DNA of 64,000 nt from Colimorpha_A sp045543555 (GTDB lineage: Bacteria; Bacillota; Clostridia; Oscillospirales; CAG-272), in NCBI GenBank assembly GCA_045543555.1, contig JAZQMQ010000020.1, forward strand, positions 1 through 64,000, written 5' to 3'. A model generated the notes under the pieces. That model worked only from the letters and a program-made list of their open reading frames with translations, made no database searches and was not told the DNA's origin. Of the stretch, positions 42,147-50,215 are shown in pieces. The position numbers and the translations under genes were made by a program. Every line of letters starts with the position of its first letter. Within the stretch, counting starts at the first letter, position 1.

Positions 42147-42668
42147 TTATTTATTTTCAGTTCCCCGTTCAATATCCCTGATCCGTCTTTTGGTATCGAT
42201 CATCTTCCACACCGTACCGATCACGAAAAGCACCGCGATCGCCACGATCAATATCGTGTCGCTTTTAACGGATTCGGATTTTTCCCAGCTTATCTCCATC
42301 AAAAAATAACGGTAGAAGAACACCCCGTAAAGTATGTCGTAGGCGAGGGATATTATGAGGTTGCTTCTAAACGATCCCTTTACCGCTTCGACGTCATTCG
42401 TTCTTTTACGGTCAAAACAATATGACAATATCAAAGCAATCACCGTAAATACGGGCACGAACAAAGCAGATGACATCAAAAACGCCCGATCAACGTAAAA
42501 AGATAGCAAGACCTCAAGCACCGAAAGAGTGAAATGAAGTGCCTCAACGATAAGCATCTCGAGCATCAAGTATTTGAAGGCTCCTTCAACGACCCGCAGC
42601 CTCTTATATGCGAAGGCGTCTATGCACCTCACGGCAAGGAGCATCGCAAAATTCGGCAAGATAAACAT
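42147..42668 (-). CDS. Unknown membrane protein, probably frameshifted at its start
   Basis: A 173-residue protein with about four hydrophobic helices (YLMLEMLIVEALHFTLSVLE, SALFVPVFTVIALILSYCF, NLIISLAYDILYGVFFY, ILIVAIAVLFVIGTVW) and a basic C-terminus. No ribosome site precedes the ATG at 42668. A second ATG at 42712, behind AAAGGACGG, reads MLINDDFLELVIF in another frame and would continue naturally as FWMFILPNF after one base is restored. So the true gene is probably 42147-42712 with a single-base deletion near 42677. Function unknown. Confidence 0.55.
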   Translation of the reverse strand: MFILPNFAMLLAVRCIDAFAYKRLRVVEGAFKYLMLEMLIVEALHFTLSVLEVLLSFYVDRAFLMSSALFVPVFTVIALILSYCFDRKRTNDVEAVKGSFRSNLIISLAYDILYGVFFYRYFLMEISWEKSESVKSDTILIVAIAVLFVIGTVWKMIDTKRRIRDIERGTENK

Positions 42669-42851
42669 CCAGAAAATATTACTAACTCAAGAAAATCGTC
42701 ATTGATAAGCATTTTGACACCGTCCTTTCATTATATTCCATCTCAATTATAGCATATCGAGCACCGAAAAAAATACAGTTTTGATATTTTCCCGAAGTTT
42801 GTATATATGCACAAATCCGCCCCTGCAATTTTGTGCAACATTACCTTGAGC

Positions 42852-42891
42852 AAAAAGTCGGGCTCCCTCTCCGATAAAGGAGGGGGAGCCC
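42852..42891 (-). terminator. Terminator of the MarR/ABC exporter operon
   Basis: Stem GGGCTCC...GGAGCCC with inner CTCTCC/GGAGGG pairing, followed on the minus strand by GACTTTTTGC. The stem resembles the arms of the 766-978 repeat in composition. Confidence 0.8.
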
Positions 42892-42911
42892 CAACATTCG
42901 TTTGTTTTATA

Positions 42912-44879
42912 TCATTCAAGCTCGAAGGCACCCGTGTAGAGACGGTAATAGGTTCCCTTCTCTGCTATGAGCTTTTCGTGGTTGCCGCGCTCGATTATAC
43001 GTCCCTGATCGAGAACCATTATAACGTCGGAATCACGGACTGTTGACAGACGGTGAGCGATGACAAACACCGTTCTGCCCTCCATAAGCTTATCCATTCC
43101 TCGCTGAACGATTGCCTCTGTTCTTGTATCGATAGAGGAGGTCGCCTCATCGAGTATCAGGCAGGGCGGGTCCGCAACTGCTGCACGGGCGATGGAAATA
43201 AGCTGACGCTGACCCTGCGAAAGATTTGCGCCGTTATTTGTAAGCTGTGTATTATAGCCCTCGGGCAGACGGGTGATAAAGTCGTCTGCTCCCGCAAGCT
43301 TTGCCGCTTCTATACACTCCTCGTCGGTTGCGTCGAGGTTTCCGTATCTTATATTCTCCATAACGCTTCCCGTAAAGAGGTTTACGTCCTGAAGAACTAT
43401 ACCAAGTGAACGGCGGAGGTCGGATTTTTTAATCTTGTTAATGTTTATACCGTCATATCTTATCTTACCGTCTGCAATATCGTAGAAGCGGTTGATAAGA
43501 TTGGTAATAGTAGTCTTACCCGCACCTGTAGCACCGACGAAGGCAACCTTCTGACCGGGTTCGGCATAAACGGAAACGTCATACAAGACCTGCTTACCAT
43601 CTACGTATCCGAAATCGACATTCTCCATTCTCACGTCACCGCGAAGAAGAGTATAGGTAACGGTACCGTCTCCGTGAGGATGCTTCCAAGCCCATTTACC
43701 TGTATGCTTAACAGTTTCGGTGATGGTTCCGTCCTCGCCGATTTTAGCATTTACGAGAGTAACGTAACCGTTGTCGTCCTCGGGAATCTGATCCATAAGC
43801 TCAAAGATACGCTCCGCGCCTGCAAGACCCATTACGATACTGTTTATCTGCTGGGAGAAAGTGTTTACGTTACCCGTGAACTGCTTGGTCATATTGAGGA
43901 AAGGAACCACAATATCTACGCTGAATGGCAAAGCCATCAGCCCTCCCGCAGTGATCAGACCTCTTAAGCTGGGGTTTGCAATATTTGAAACAAGGAACAG
44001 ACCGCCGACAGTCGCACAGATAACGTAGAGCATATTACCTATATTCATAATGATGGGTCCGAGGCAGTTTGCATAGGCGTGAGCACGGTAGCTGTCGTTG
44101 TACAGCTCATTATTTATCTCGTCAAAGTCTTCCTTGACGTGCTTCTCACGGTTGAACACCTTTATAACCTTCTGTCCGTTCATCATTTCCTGAACGAAGC
44201 CCTCGTTCTTACCCATAGCCTTCTGCTGACGTATGAAGAACTTGGCTGACCCTCCTCCGATCTTGCCCGAAATGAGCATCATCAGAGCAACTCCAAGAAC
44301 GACCACGAGAGTCATCCACACGCTGTACCAAAGCATGATCGAAAGAACGGACACAACAACCACCGCGGACTGAAGTATCGAGGGGATCGATTGAGACACG
44401 AGCTGACGCAGTGCGTCTATATCGTTTGTATAATAGCTCATTATGTCGCCGTGCTTGTTAGTGTCGAAATATTTTATGGGAAGATTCTGCATTCCGTCGA
44501 ACATTTTTTTCCTCATCTTATTGAGGAAGCCCTGCGTGATTACCGCCATAAGCTGATTGTAGAGGGTAATGCAGGCAAGGGACAGCACGTAGAGCCCGAC
44601 AAGTATCAGCACAAGAGGAATGATCTCCTTTGATGCCGACACCCAGTCTCTGTTTCCGCTCTTAAAGTATCTTGTGATAACCTCAAGGACCTTCTGCTGA
44701 AAGACTGCAGGAATCGATGCAACCACGGATGCAAAAATGATACTCACCGCAGTTACGGGAAGAAGAACGGGATATGCTTTAAACAAAAGCTTCATCAATC
44801 TTCCGAGGGATTTGAAATTTATCTTACGTCCGCCGGGACCGGGTACACCCTTTGGGGGTCTCTTATTCATTCTCCTCAC
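42912..44879 (-). CDS. ABC exporter half, catalytic ATPase side
   Basis: A 655-residue fused membrane/ATPase exporter subunit. Six membrane helices precede the nucleotide domain with Walker A GATGAGKTT and Walker B CLILDEATSSID (catalytic Glu present). The signature is LSQGQRQ instead of LSGGQ. A ~60-residue insertion with HTGKWAWKHPHGDGTVTYTL sits between the membrane part and the ATPase; this GKWAWKHP insert recurs in clostridial multidrug half-transporters. It overlaps the upstream partner gene by 17 bp. Together they form a heterodimer of the LmrCD/BmrCD/TM287-288 type that exports drugs or lipids. Confidence 0.88.
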   Translation of the reverse strand: MRRMNKRPPKGVPGPGGRKINFKSLGRLMKLLFKAYPVLLPVTAVSIIFASVVASIPAVFQQKVLEVITRYFKSGNRDWVSASKEIIPLVLILVGLYVLSLACITLYNQLMAVITQGFLNKMRKKMFDGMQNLPIKYFDTNKHGDIMSYYTNDIDALRQLVSQSIPSILQSAVVVVSVLSIMLWYSVWMTLVVVLGVALMMLISGKIGGGSAKFFIRQQKAMGKNEGFVQEMMNGQKVIKVFNREKHVKEDFDEINNELYNDSYRAHAYANCLGPIIMNIGNMLYVICATVGGLFLVSNIANPSLRGLITAGGLMALPFSVDIVVPFLNMTKQFTGNVNTFSQQINSIVMGLAGAERIFELMDQIPEDDNGYVTLVNAKIGEDGTITETVKHTGKWAWKHPHGDGTVTYTLLRGDVRMENVDFGYVDGKQVLYDVSVYAEPGQKVAFVGATGAGKTTITNLINRFYDIADGKIRYDGININKIKKSDLRRSLGIVLQDVNLFTGSVMENIRYGNLDATDEECIEAAKLAGADDFITRLPEGYNTQLTNNGANLSQGQRQLISIARAAVADPPCLILDEATSSIDTRTEAIVQRGMDKLMEGRTVFVIAHRLSTVRDSDVIMVLDQGRIIERGNHEKLIAEKGTYYRLYTGAFELE

Positions 44880-46614
44880 CTCCGTTCACCTGCTGATCGT
44901 AGATCTCTCTGTAAATATCGCTGGTCTCCATAAGCTCGTTATGGTTACCAATAGAAGCGATCCTTCCGTTTTCGAGGACGATGATAAGGTCTGCGTCCTG
45001 AACAGATGCGATACGCTGAGCGATGATTATCTTCGTTGTCTGCGGAATGTACTTCTTGAAAGAAGCTCTGATTATAGCGTCGGTACGCATATCGACCGCC
45101 GAAGTAGAGTCGTCAAGAATGAGTATCTTCGGCTTCTTAAGCAGTGCTCTCGCAATACAAAGCCGCTGCTTCTGTCCACCCGACACGTTTGTTCCACCCT
45201 GCTCTATCTTTGTGTCGTAGCCGTCGGGGAAGGTGCTCACAAATTCATCTGCGCAGGCAAGCTTGCATGCCTCAATAAGCTCCTCGTCGGTAGCGTTTTC
45301 ATTACCCCAACGGAGATTTTCCTTAATGGTTCCCGAGAAAAGAAGATTCTTCTGAAGCACCATCGCAACGGAATCTCTTAGAGGCTTGATACCGTACTCA
45401 CGGACGTCGACTCCGCCAACCTTGACGCTGCCCTCCGTCACGTCGTAAAGACGGGGGATAAGCTGAACGAGAGTGGTTTTTGAGGAGCCCGTTCCGCCGA
45501 GGATTCCGACGGTCATACCCGATCTTATATCAAGGTTTATGTTCTCAAGAGCGAATTTTTCGGCACCGGACGAATACTTGAAGGACACGTTATCGAAAAC
45601 TATGGAGCCGTCCTTGACCTCGGTTACTGCATTTTCGGGGTCTGTAAGGGCAGGAGTCTCGGAGAGCACCTCACCTATACGCTTGATGGACTCGCCCGAC
45701 ATAGTGAGCATAACGTAGATCATCGAAAGCATCATAAGCTGCATAAGCACCATCATGCCGTAAGTAAGCATCATCGAGATAGAGCCGAGACCGAGGGTCT
45801 TTCCGCCGCTTTCGATAATGAGCTTTGAGCCGATGACAAGGATGAATATCAGGTTGAAATACATGCATATCTGCATTATGGGAGAGTTAAGAGCAACTAT
45901 TCTTTCAGCACGTGTGAAGTCGTGGCAGATATCGTCTGCGGCTGAAGCAAACTTCTTCTTCTCGTGCTCCTCTCTTGAGAAGCCCTTGACCACTCTCATG
46001 CCGCGAACGTTTTCCTCAATGCTCTCATTCAGGCGGTCGTACTTACGGAATACCGCGCGGAATGCGGGCATCGCCTTTCTCGCAATAAGCAATAGACCCG
46101 TAATGAGCACCGGAATAACGACCACGAAACCAAGGGCAAGGCTCTTACCCTGCGAAAACGCCATTATTACAGCAAAGATCAGAAGCAGTGGCGAACGAAC
46201 TGCAATTCTGATAATCATCATAAACGCCATCTGAGCGTTTGATACGTCAGTGGTCATTCTCGTAACGAGGGATGTTGAAGAGAATTTGTCGATATTTTCG
46301 AAGGAATAATCCTGTATCTTATGGAACATATCGTGCCGAACATTTTTAGCGAAGCCCGCGGACGCCTTAGCGCAGGTTATCGCTGCGATACCACCGAAGC
46401 AGAGCGATATAAGCGCCAGGATAACAAGCCTTAGACCGTATTTCAGTATCTCATTCATATCGGCGCCACCGTTTTGGATAACGTCTATAAGATCCTTAGT
46501 GACCGCGGGGATAAATACCTCGATGACCGCTTCGCCCGTTATGAATATGAGTGTAAGGATCGCGGGAAGCTTATATTCTCTTACACATTTCAAGAGCAGC
46601 TTAATATTCTTCAT
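44863..46614 (-). CDS. ABC exporter half, degenerate ATPase side
   Basis: A 583-residue exporter subunit with six membrane helices and an ATPase domain. Walker A is GGTGSSKTT, the signature VSGGQKQR, and Walker B ILILDDSTSAVD, so the catalytic Glu is replaced by Asp. With the LSQGQ of its partner this gives one active and one degenerate ATP site, as in heterodimeric exporters. It is the second gene of the marR-abcA-abcB operon, 13 bp after marR. Confidence 0.9.
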   Translation of the reverse strand: MKNIKLLLKCVREYKLPAILTLIFITGEAVIEVFIPAVTKDLIDVIQNGGADMNEILKYGLRLVILALISLCFGGIAAITCAKASAGFAKNVRHDMFHKIQDYSFENIDKFSSTSLVTRMTTDVSNAQMAFMMIIRIAVRSPLLLIFAVIMAFSQGKSLALGFVVVIPVLITGLLLIARKAMPAFRAVFRKYDRLNESIEENVRGMRVVKGFSREEHEKKKFASAADDICHDFTRAERIVALNSPIMQICMYFNLIFILVIGSKLIIESGGKTLGLGSISMMLTYGMMVLMQLMMLSMIYVMLTMSGESIKRIGEVLSETPALTDPENAVTEVKDGSIVFDNVSFKYSSGAEKFALENINLDIRSGMTVGILGGTGSSKTTLVQLIPRLYDVTEGSVKVGGVDVREYGIKPLRDSVAMVLQKNLLFSGTIKENLRWGNENATDEELIEACKLACADEFVSTFPDGYDTKIEQGGTNVSGGQKQRLCIARALLKKPKILILDDSTSAVDMRTDAIIRASFKKYIPQTTKIIIAQRIASVQDADLIIVLENGRIASIGNHNELMETSDIYREIYDQQVNGGEENE

Positions 46615-46627
46615 TTTTTCTCCTTTT

Positions 46628-47062
46628 TTAGTCGAGATTTGAACCTATCTTTTCAGATAGCCTTATGAATTCGGCAATTTCTTCATCACTCAGATTTTCC
46701 TTTAATCTCTTTTCAAGACCGTCGATGCATTTTCTCATTCTCTCCTGCTTTTCAACAGCGGTGGGAGTGAGTATCAGCTTTTTGAGTCGCTTATCAGATG
46801 CGACCTCCTCCTTTACGATAAGTCCGTTTTTCTCCATTAACTGAAGAATACTCGTCATCGTTGAACGGCGCACGGAAAATCTCGATTCAAGATCCTTCTG
46901 GAATACGTCTTTATCCTTATTTTCGTAAAGATAACGTATTACCCAGCTTTGAACCGGTGTAGTTGCATCTCCGAACTCGTTTGCATTTATCGATGCGACA
47001 GCTCTTCCTATCTTATTATTAAGGCAACGAACTACTATACCGATATGCTTATCTTTGTTCAA
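46628..47062 (-). CDS. MarR-family transcriptional regulator
   Basis: A 144-residue winged-helix repressor. The DNA-reading part is DVFQKDLESRFSVRRSTMTS followed by LQLMEKNGLI and the wing VASDKRLKKLILTPTA. The dimerisation helices are at both ends. It leads an operon with both exporter halves and has a 16-bp perfect palindrome over its promoter, so it likely represses itself and the exporter until a drug or lipid ligand binds. Confidence 0.92.
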   Translation of the reverse strand: MNKDKHIGIVVRCLNNKIGRAVASINANEFGDATTPVQSWVIRYLYENKDKDVFQKDLESRFSVRRSTMTSILQLMEKNGLIVKEEVASDKRLKKLILTPTAVEKQERMRKCIDGLEKRLKENLSDEEIAEFIRLSEKIGSNLD

Positions 47063-47098
47063 TTACACAGCCTCCGATTGTTAGATTTCGTACTTTTT

Positions 47099-47114
47099 TG
47101 TTAGCGCCCTAACA
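47099..47114. promoter_or_regulatory. MarR operator
   Basis: TGTTAG-CGCC-CTAACA, a perfect inverted repeat that touches the -10 box of the marR promoter. Confidence 0.75.
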
Positions 47115-47142
47115 TTATACATTTTTTAATACGCAATGTCAA
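47114..47142 (-). promoter_or_regulatory. Promoter of the marR-ABC operon
   Basis: On the minus strand TTGACA (47137-47142), 17 nt, TATAAT (47114-47119), full consensus. Confidence 0.88.
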
Positions 47143-47192
47143 TGTGAAAATGGCATAAATTTTATAAATTTATGTTAATTTTTAAAATGTTA

Positions 47193-47221
47193 TTGACGGA
47201 AAAGCTATTTCGTAATATACT
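47193..47221 (+). promoter_or_regulatory. Promoter of the znuA-like gene
   Basis: TTGACG (47193-47198), 17 nt, TATACT (47216-47221). No Fur/Zur-like palindrome is seen here, unlike the znuCB promoter. Confidence 0.7.
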
Positions 47222-47251
47222 GTATCCAGCAAATCAGATAGGTGATACGTA

Positions 47252-48175
47252 ATGAAAAAAATAATTGCTTCAGTTCTGAGCATAATGATGCTCATTTCGC
47301 TTTTTGCATGTGGCGCAAGATCAAATATCAGTGAAAAATCGGTCGTTACTACCTGCTTCCCGATATACGATATCGCTAATTCTCTTCTGGAAAATGATGC
47401 GAACGTAATTCTTCTTCTAAAGCCCGGTCAAGACAGCCATTCGTACGATCCTTCCGCAAAGGATATTGTAAAAATAAAAAACTGCGACGTTTTTCTTTGC
47501 ATCGGCGGTAAGGACGAAAAATGGGTAAAAACTCTGCTCTCGGGAAAAGACATGAAGGATGTCAATGCACTTTCTCTCATCAATGCCGTGCCTCCCATCG
47601 CATTTGAAGAAGGTCACGACAGCAACGACGGACACGATCACTCCCACGAATACGACGAGCATATATGGACGTCTCCAAAAAATATGCTCATTATGCTCCA
47701 AACGATAAAAACAAGTCTCATTTCCGCTTATCCGGAGCTTGAAACGGCAATAAACGAAAGAGCCGAAGCATATTCGGAGAAGCTTAAAAGCATTGATACC
47801 CAGCTCACCACCGTTGTCGCAAATGCGGAACGCAAGACCGTAATTTTCGGTGACCGTTTTCCCTTTCTGCACCTGTTCACCGACTACGGAATTGAATATT
47901 CCGCGGCATATCCCGGTTGCTCCGAAATGACCGAACCGTCAGCGGCAACCGTAGCAGAGCTGATCAACAAGATCAAGGCAGAAAATATACCCGCAGTTTT
48001 CAAAACTCAGCTCTCAAACGGCAGAATCGCCGAAGCGATTGCAGAGCAGACAGATGCCGAAATTTTCGTTCTTCATTCACTTGCCACACTCACCAAGGAC
48101 GAATGGGAAAGAAATGAAACGTATTACTCAATAATGACAAAAAATATAGAAGCATTGCAATCGGCTCTGGATTAA
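47252..48175 (+). CDS. znuA: Zinc-binding lipoprotein of an ABC importer
   Basis: A 307-residue surface lipoprotein of the cluster A-I metal-binding family. The signal ends in lipobox LFAC with Cys20. Metal-site regions are GQDSHSYDPSAKD (His), a His/Asp-rich loop HDSNDGHDHSHEYDEHIW that is typical of zinc rather than manganese proteins, FGDRFPFLHLFTDYG (His) and the late acidic ligand region. It is separated by 36 kb from the znuCB-like pair at 10.6-12.2 kb, which lacks a binding protein. They are probable partners. It stands alone between the marR operon and uvrB. Confidence 0.88.
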   Translation: MKKIIASVLSIMMLISLFACGARSNISEKSVVTTCFPIYDIANSLLENDANVILLLKPGQDSHSYDPSAKDIVKIKNCDVFLCIGGKDEKWVKTLLSGKDMKDVNALSLINAVPPIAFEEGHDSNDGHDHSHEYDEHIWTSPKNMLIMLQTIKTSLISAYPELETAINERAEAYSEKLKSIDTQLTTVVANAERKTVIFGDRFPFLHLFTDYGIEYSAAYPGCSEMTEPSAATVAELINKIKAENIPAVFKTQLSNGRIAEAIAEQTDAEIFVLHSLATLTKDEWERNETYYSIMTKNIEALQSALD

Positions 48176-48200
48176 AAACGATACTACAATAGATTATCTA

Positions 48201-48214
48201 AAAACATTTGTTCG
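48201..48214. promoter_or_regulatory. Possible LexA (SOS) box before uvrB
   Basis: AAAACATTTGTTCG matches the Gram-positive LexA consensus CGAAC-N4-GTTCG at eight of ten defined positions. It lies 16 bp before the uvrB start, behind a TACAAT at 48185-48190. No convincing -35 was found. Confidence 0.45.
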
Positions 48215-48229
48215 TGAAAGGAGAGGACT

Positions 48230-50203
48230 ATGGGAGATTTCAAGCTCGTTTCAAATTACGAGCCTACGGGAGATCAGCCCGAGGCTATAGCAAAGCTTGT
48301 GGACGGAATAAACAGTGGCTACCGTGACCAGACACTGCTCGGTGTCACAGGCTCGGGCAAGACGTTTACGATGGCAAATATTATCGCCAAGGTCAACCGC
48401 CCCACCCTCGTCCTCGCACACAACAAGACCCTTGCGGCACAGCTTTGCTCCGAATTCCGTGAATTTTTCCCCGAAAATGCGGTAGAATATTTCGTATCCT
48501 ACTACGATTACTTTCAGCCCGAGGCATATATTCCCGGCAAGGACGTGTATATCGAGAAGGATTCCCTTGTAAACGATGAGATAGACAAGCTCCGTCACTC
48601 CGCCACCTCTTCGCTTTTTGAAAGGCGTGACGTTATAATCGTTTCGTCTGTCTCCTGCATTTATTCCCTCGGCGACCCCGAGGATTACACCGACCTCATG
48701 ATAAATCTCCGCCCGGGTATGATGATGGAGAGAGACGCACTTCTGCGAAAGCTCGTTTCCATAAATTACGACCGCAACGACGTCGGCTTTGAGCGTAACC
48801 GCTTCAGAGTAAGGGGCGACGTTGTGGAGATATTCCCGCCATCCTCAAGCGGAGATATACTTCGTGTGGAGTTTTTCGGTGACGAGATCGACCGACTTTC
48901 CGAAATAAATTACGTAACGGGCGAGGTCATCCGTGACCTTCGCTACGCATCGGTCTTCCCTGCGACTCACTACGCCACCACCGACGATAAAAAGGAGGCT
49001 GCGCTCAAGGAGATAGAAGCCGAGCTTGAGGAAAGAGTCGAATATTTCAAGAGTCAGAACAAGCTCATCGAGGCTCAGCGCATCGAGGAGCGCACCCGTT
49101 ACGATATTGAAATGATCCGAGAGATAGGATATTGCTCGGGCGTTGAAAACTATTCCCGAGTATTTTCGGGAAGAGCTCCCGGCACCACCCCCTACACTCT
49201 GATGGACTATTTCCCCAAGGACTTTCTGATGTTCATCGACGAGTCACACGTTACGCTCCCTCAGGTCAAGGGCATGAGCGGCGGCGACAGAGCGAGAAAG
49301 ACGAACCTTATAAACTACGGCTTCCGCCTCCCCTCCGCATTTGATAACAGACCTCTGTTCTTCGACGAATTCGAAAGCAAGATAAATCAGGTAATTTACG
49401 TCAGCGCCACCCCCGCCGACTACGAAAAGGAGCATTCGGTGCAGATAGCCGAGCAGCTCATTCGACCTACGGGTCTTATCGACCCCGAGATCGAGATACG
49501 TCCCATCGACGGTCAGGTGGATGACCTTATGGGTGAGATACGTATCCGTGCAAAGCGCGGGGAGCGTGTTCTCGTCACCACCCTTACGACCCAAATGGCA
49601 GAGGACCTGACCGAATATCTCGAGATGAATCTCATAAAGGTCAAATATATCCATCACAACGTTGAAACCATCGAGCGAATGGAGATAATACGCGACCTTC
49701 GACTCGGGGTTTTCGACGTGCTTGTGGGTATAAACCTGCTTCGTGAGGGTCTCGACATCCCCGAGGTCTCACTGGTTGCCATACTCGATGCCGACAAGGA
49801 GGGTCTGCTTCGCTCCGAGACAGCACTTATACAAACCGTCGGACGTGCCGCACGAAACGCCGAGGGCAAGGTCATTTTCTACGCCGATGTTATGACAAGA
49901 TCGATCAAGGCAACGGTCGAAGAGACCAACCGCCGCCGTCAGATACAGATGGCATACAACGAAAAGCACGGAATAGTTCCGAAAACAATAATCAAAGAAA
50001 TAAGGGATCTCATTGAAATAGGAGTATCCCCGACAAAAACCGAAAAGGAACGAATCAAGGACGCAAAAAAGCTTCCTCCGAAGGAAAAGGCTTCGCTTGT
50101 GGAGGAGCTTACAAAACAGATGAAGGAAGCGGCAAAGAATCTCGATTTCGAGCGTGCCGCATACCTGCGTGACCGCATCGCAGAGCTAAGAACGAAAAAA
50201 TAA
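48230..50203 (+). CDS. uvrB: Excinuclease ABC subunit B
   Basis: A 657-residue helicase-like DNA damage recognition protein of nucleotide excision repair. Walker A is GVTGSGKTFT, the damage-probing beta hairpin is VSYYDYFQPEAYIP, and the DEAD-like box is FIDESHVTLPQ. The C-terminal helicase motifs are GINLLREGLDIPEVSLV and QTVGRAARN. The extreme C-terminus is the UvrC-binding coiled coil (AKNLDFERAAYLRDRIAEL). It is followed by uvrA after 12 bp. A ribosome site GAAAGGAGAGG precedes it. Confidence 0.98.
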   Translation: MGDFKLVSNYEPTGDQPEAIAKLVDGINSGYRDQTLLGVTGSGKTFTMANIIAKVNRPTLVLAHNKTLAAQLCSEFREFFPENAVEYFVSYYDYFQPEAYIPGKDVYIEKDSLVNDEIDKLRHSATSSLFERRDVIIVSSVSCIYSLGDPEDYTDLMINLRPGMMMERDALLRKLVSINYDRNDVGFERNRFRVRGDVVEIFPPSSSGDILRVEFFGDEIDRLSEINYVTGEVIRDLRYASVFPATHYATTDDKKEAALKEIEAELEERVEYFKSQNKLIEAQRIEERTRYDIEMIREIGYCSGVENYSRVFSGRAPGTTPYTLMDYFPKDFLMFIDESHVTLPQVKGMSGGDRARKTNLINYGFRLPSAFDNRPLFFDEFESKINQVIYVSATPADYEKEHSVQIAEQLIRPTGLIDPEIEIRPIDGQVDDLMGEIRIRAKRGERVLVTTLTTQMAEDLTEYLEMNLIKVKYIHHNVETIERMEIIRDLRLGVFDVLVGINLLREGLDIPEVSLVAILDADKEGLLRSETALIQTVGRAARNAEGKVIFYADVMTRSIKATVEETNRRRQIQMAYNEKHGIVPKTIIKEIRDLIEIGVSPTKTEKERIKDAKKLPPKEKASLVEELTKQMKEAAKNLDFERAAYLRDRIAELRTKK

Positions 50204-50215
50204 AGAAGGGCAAAT

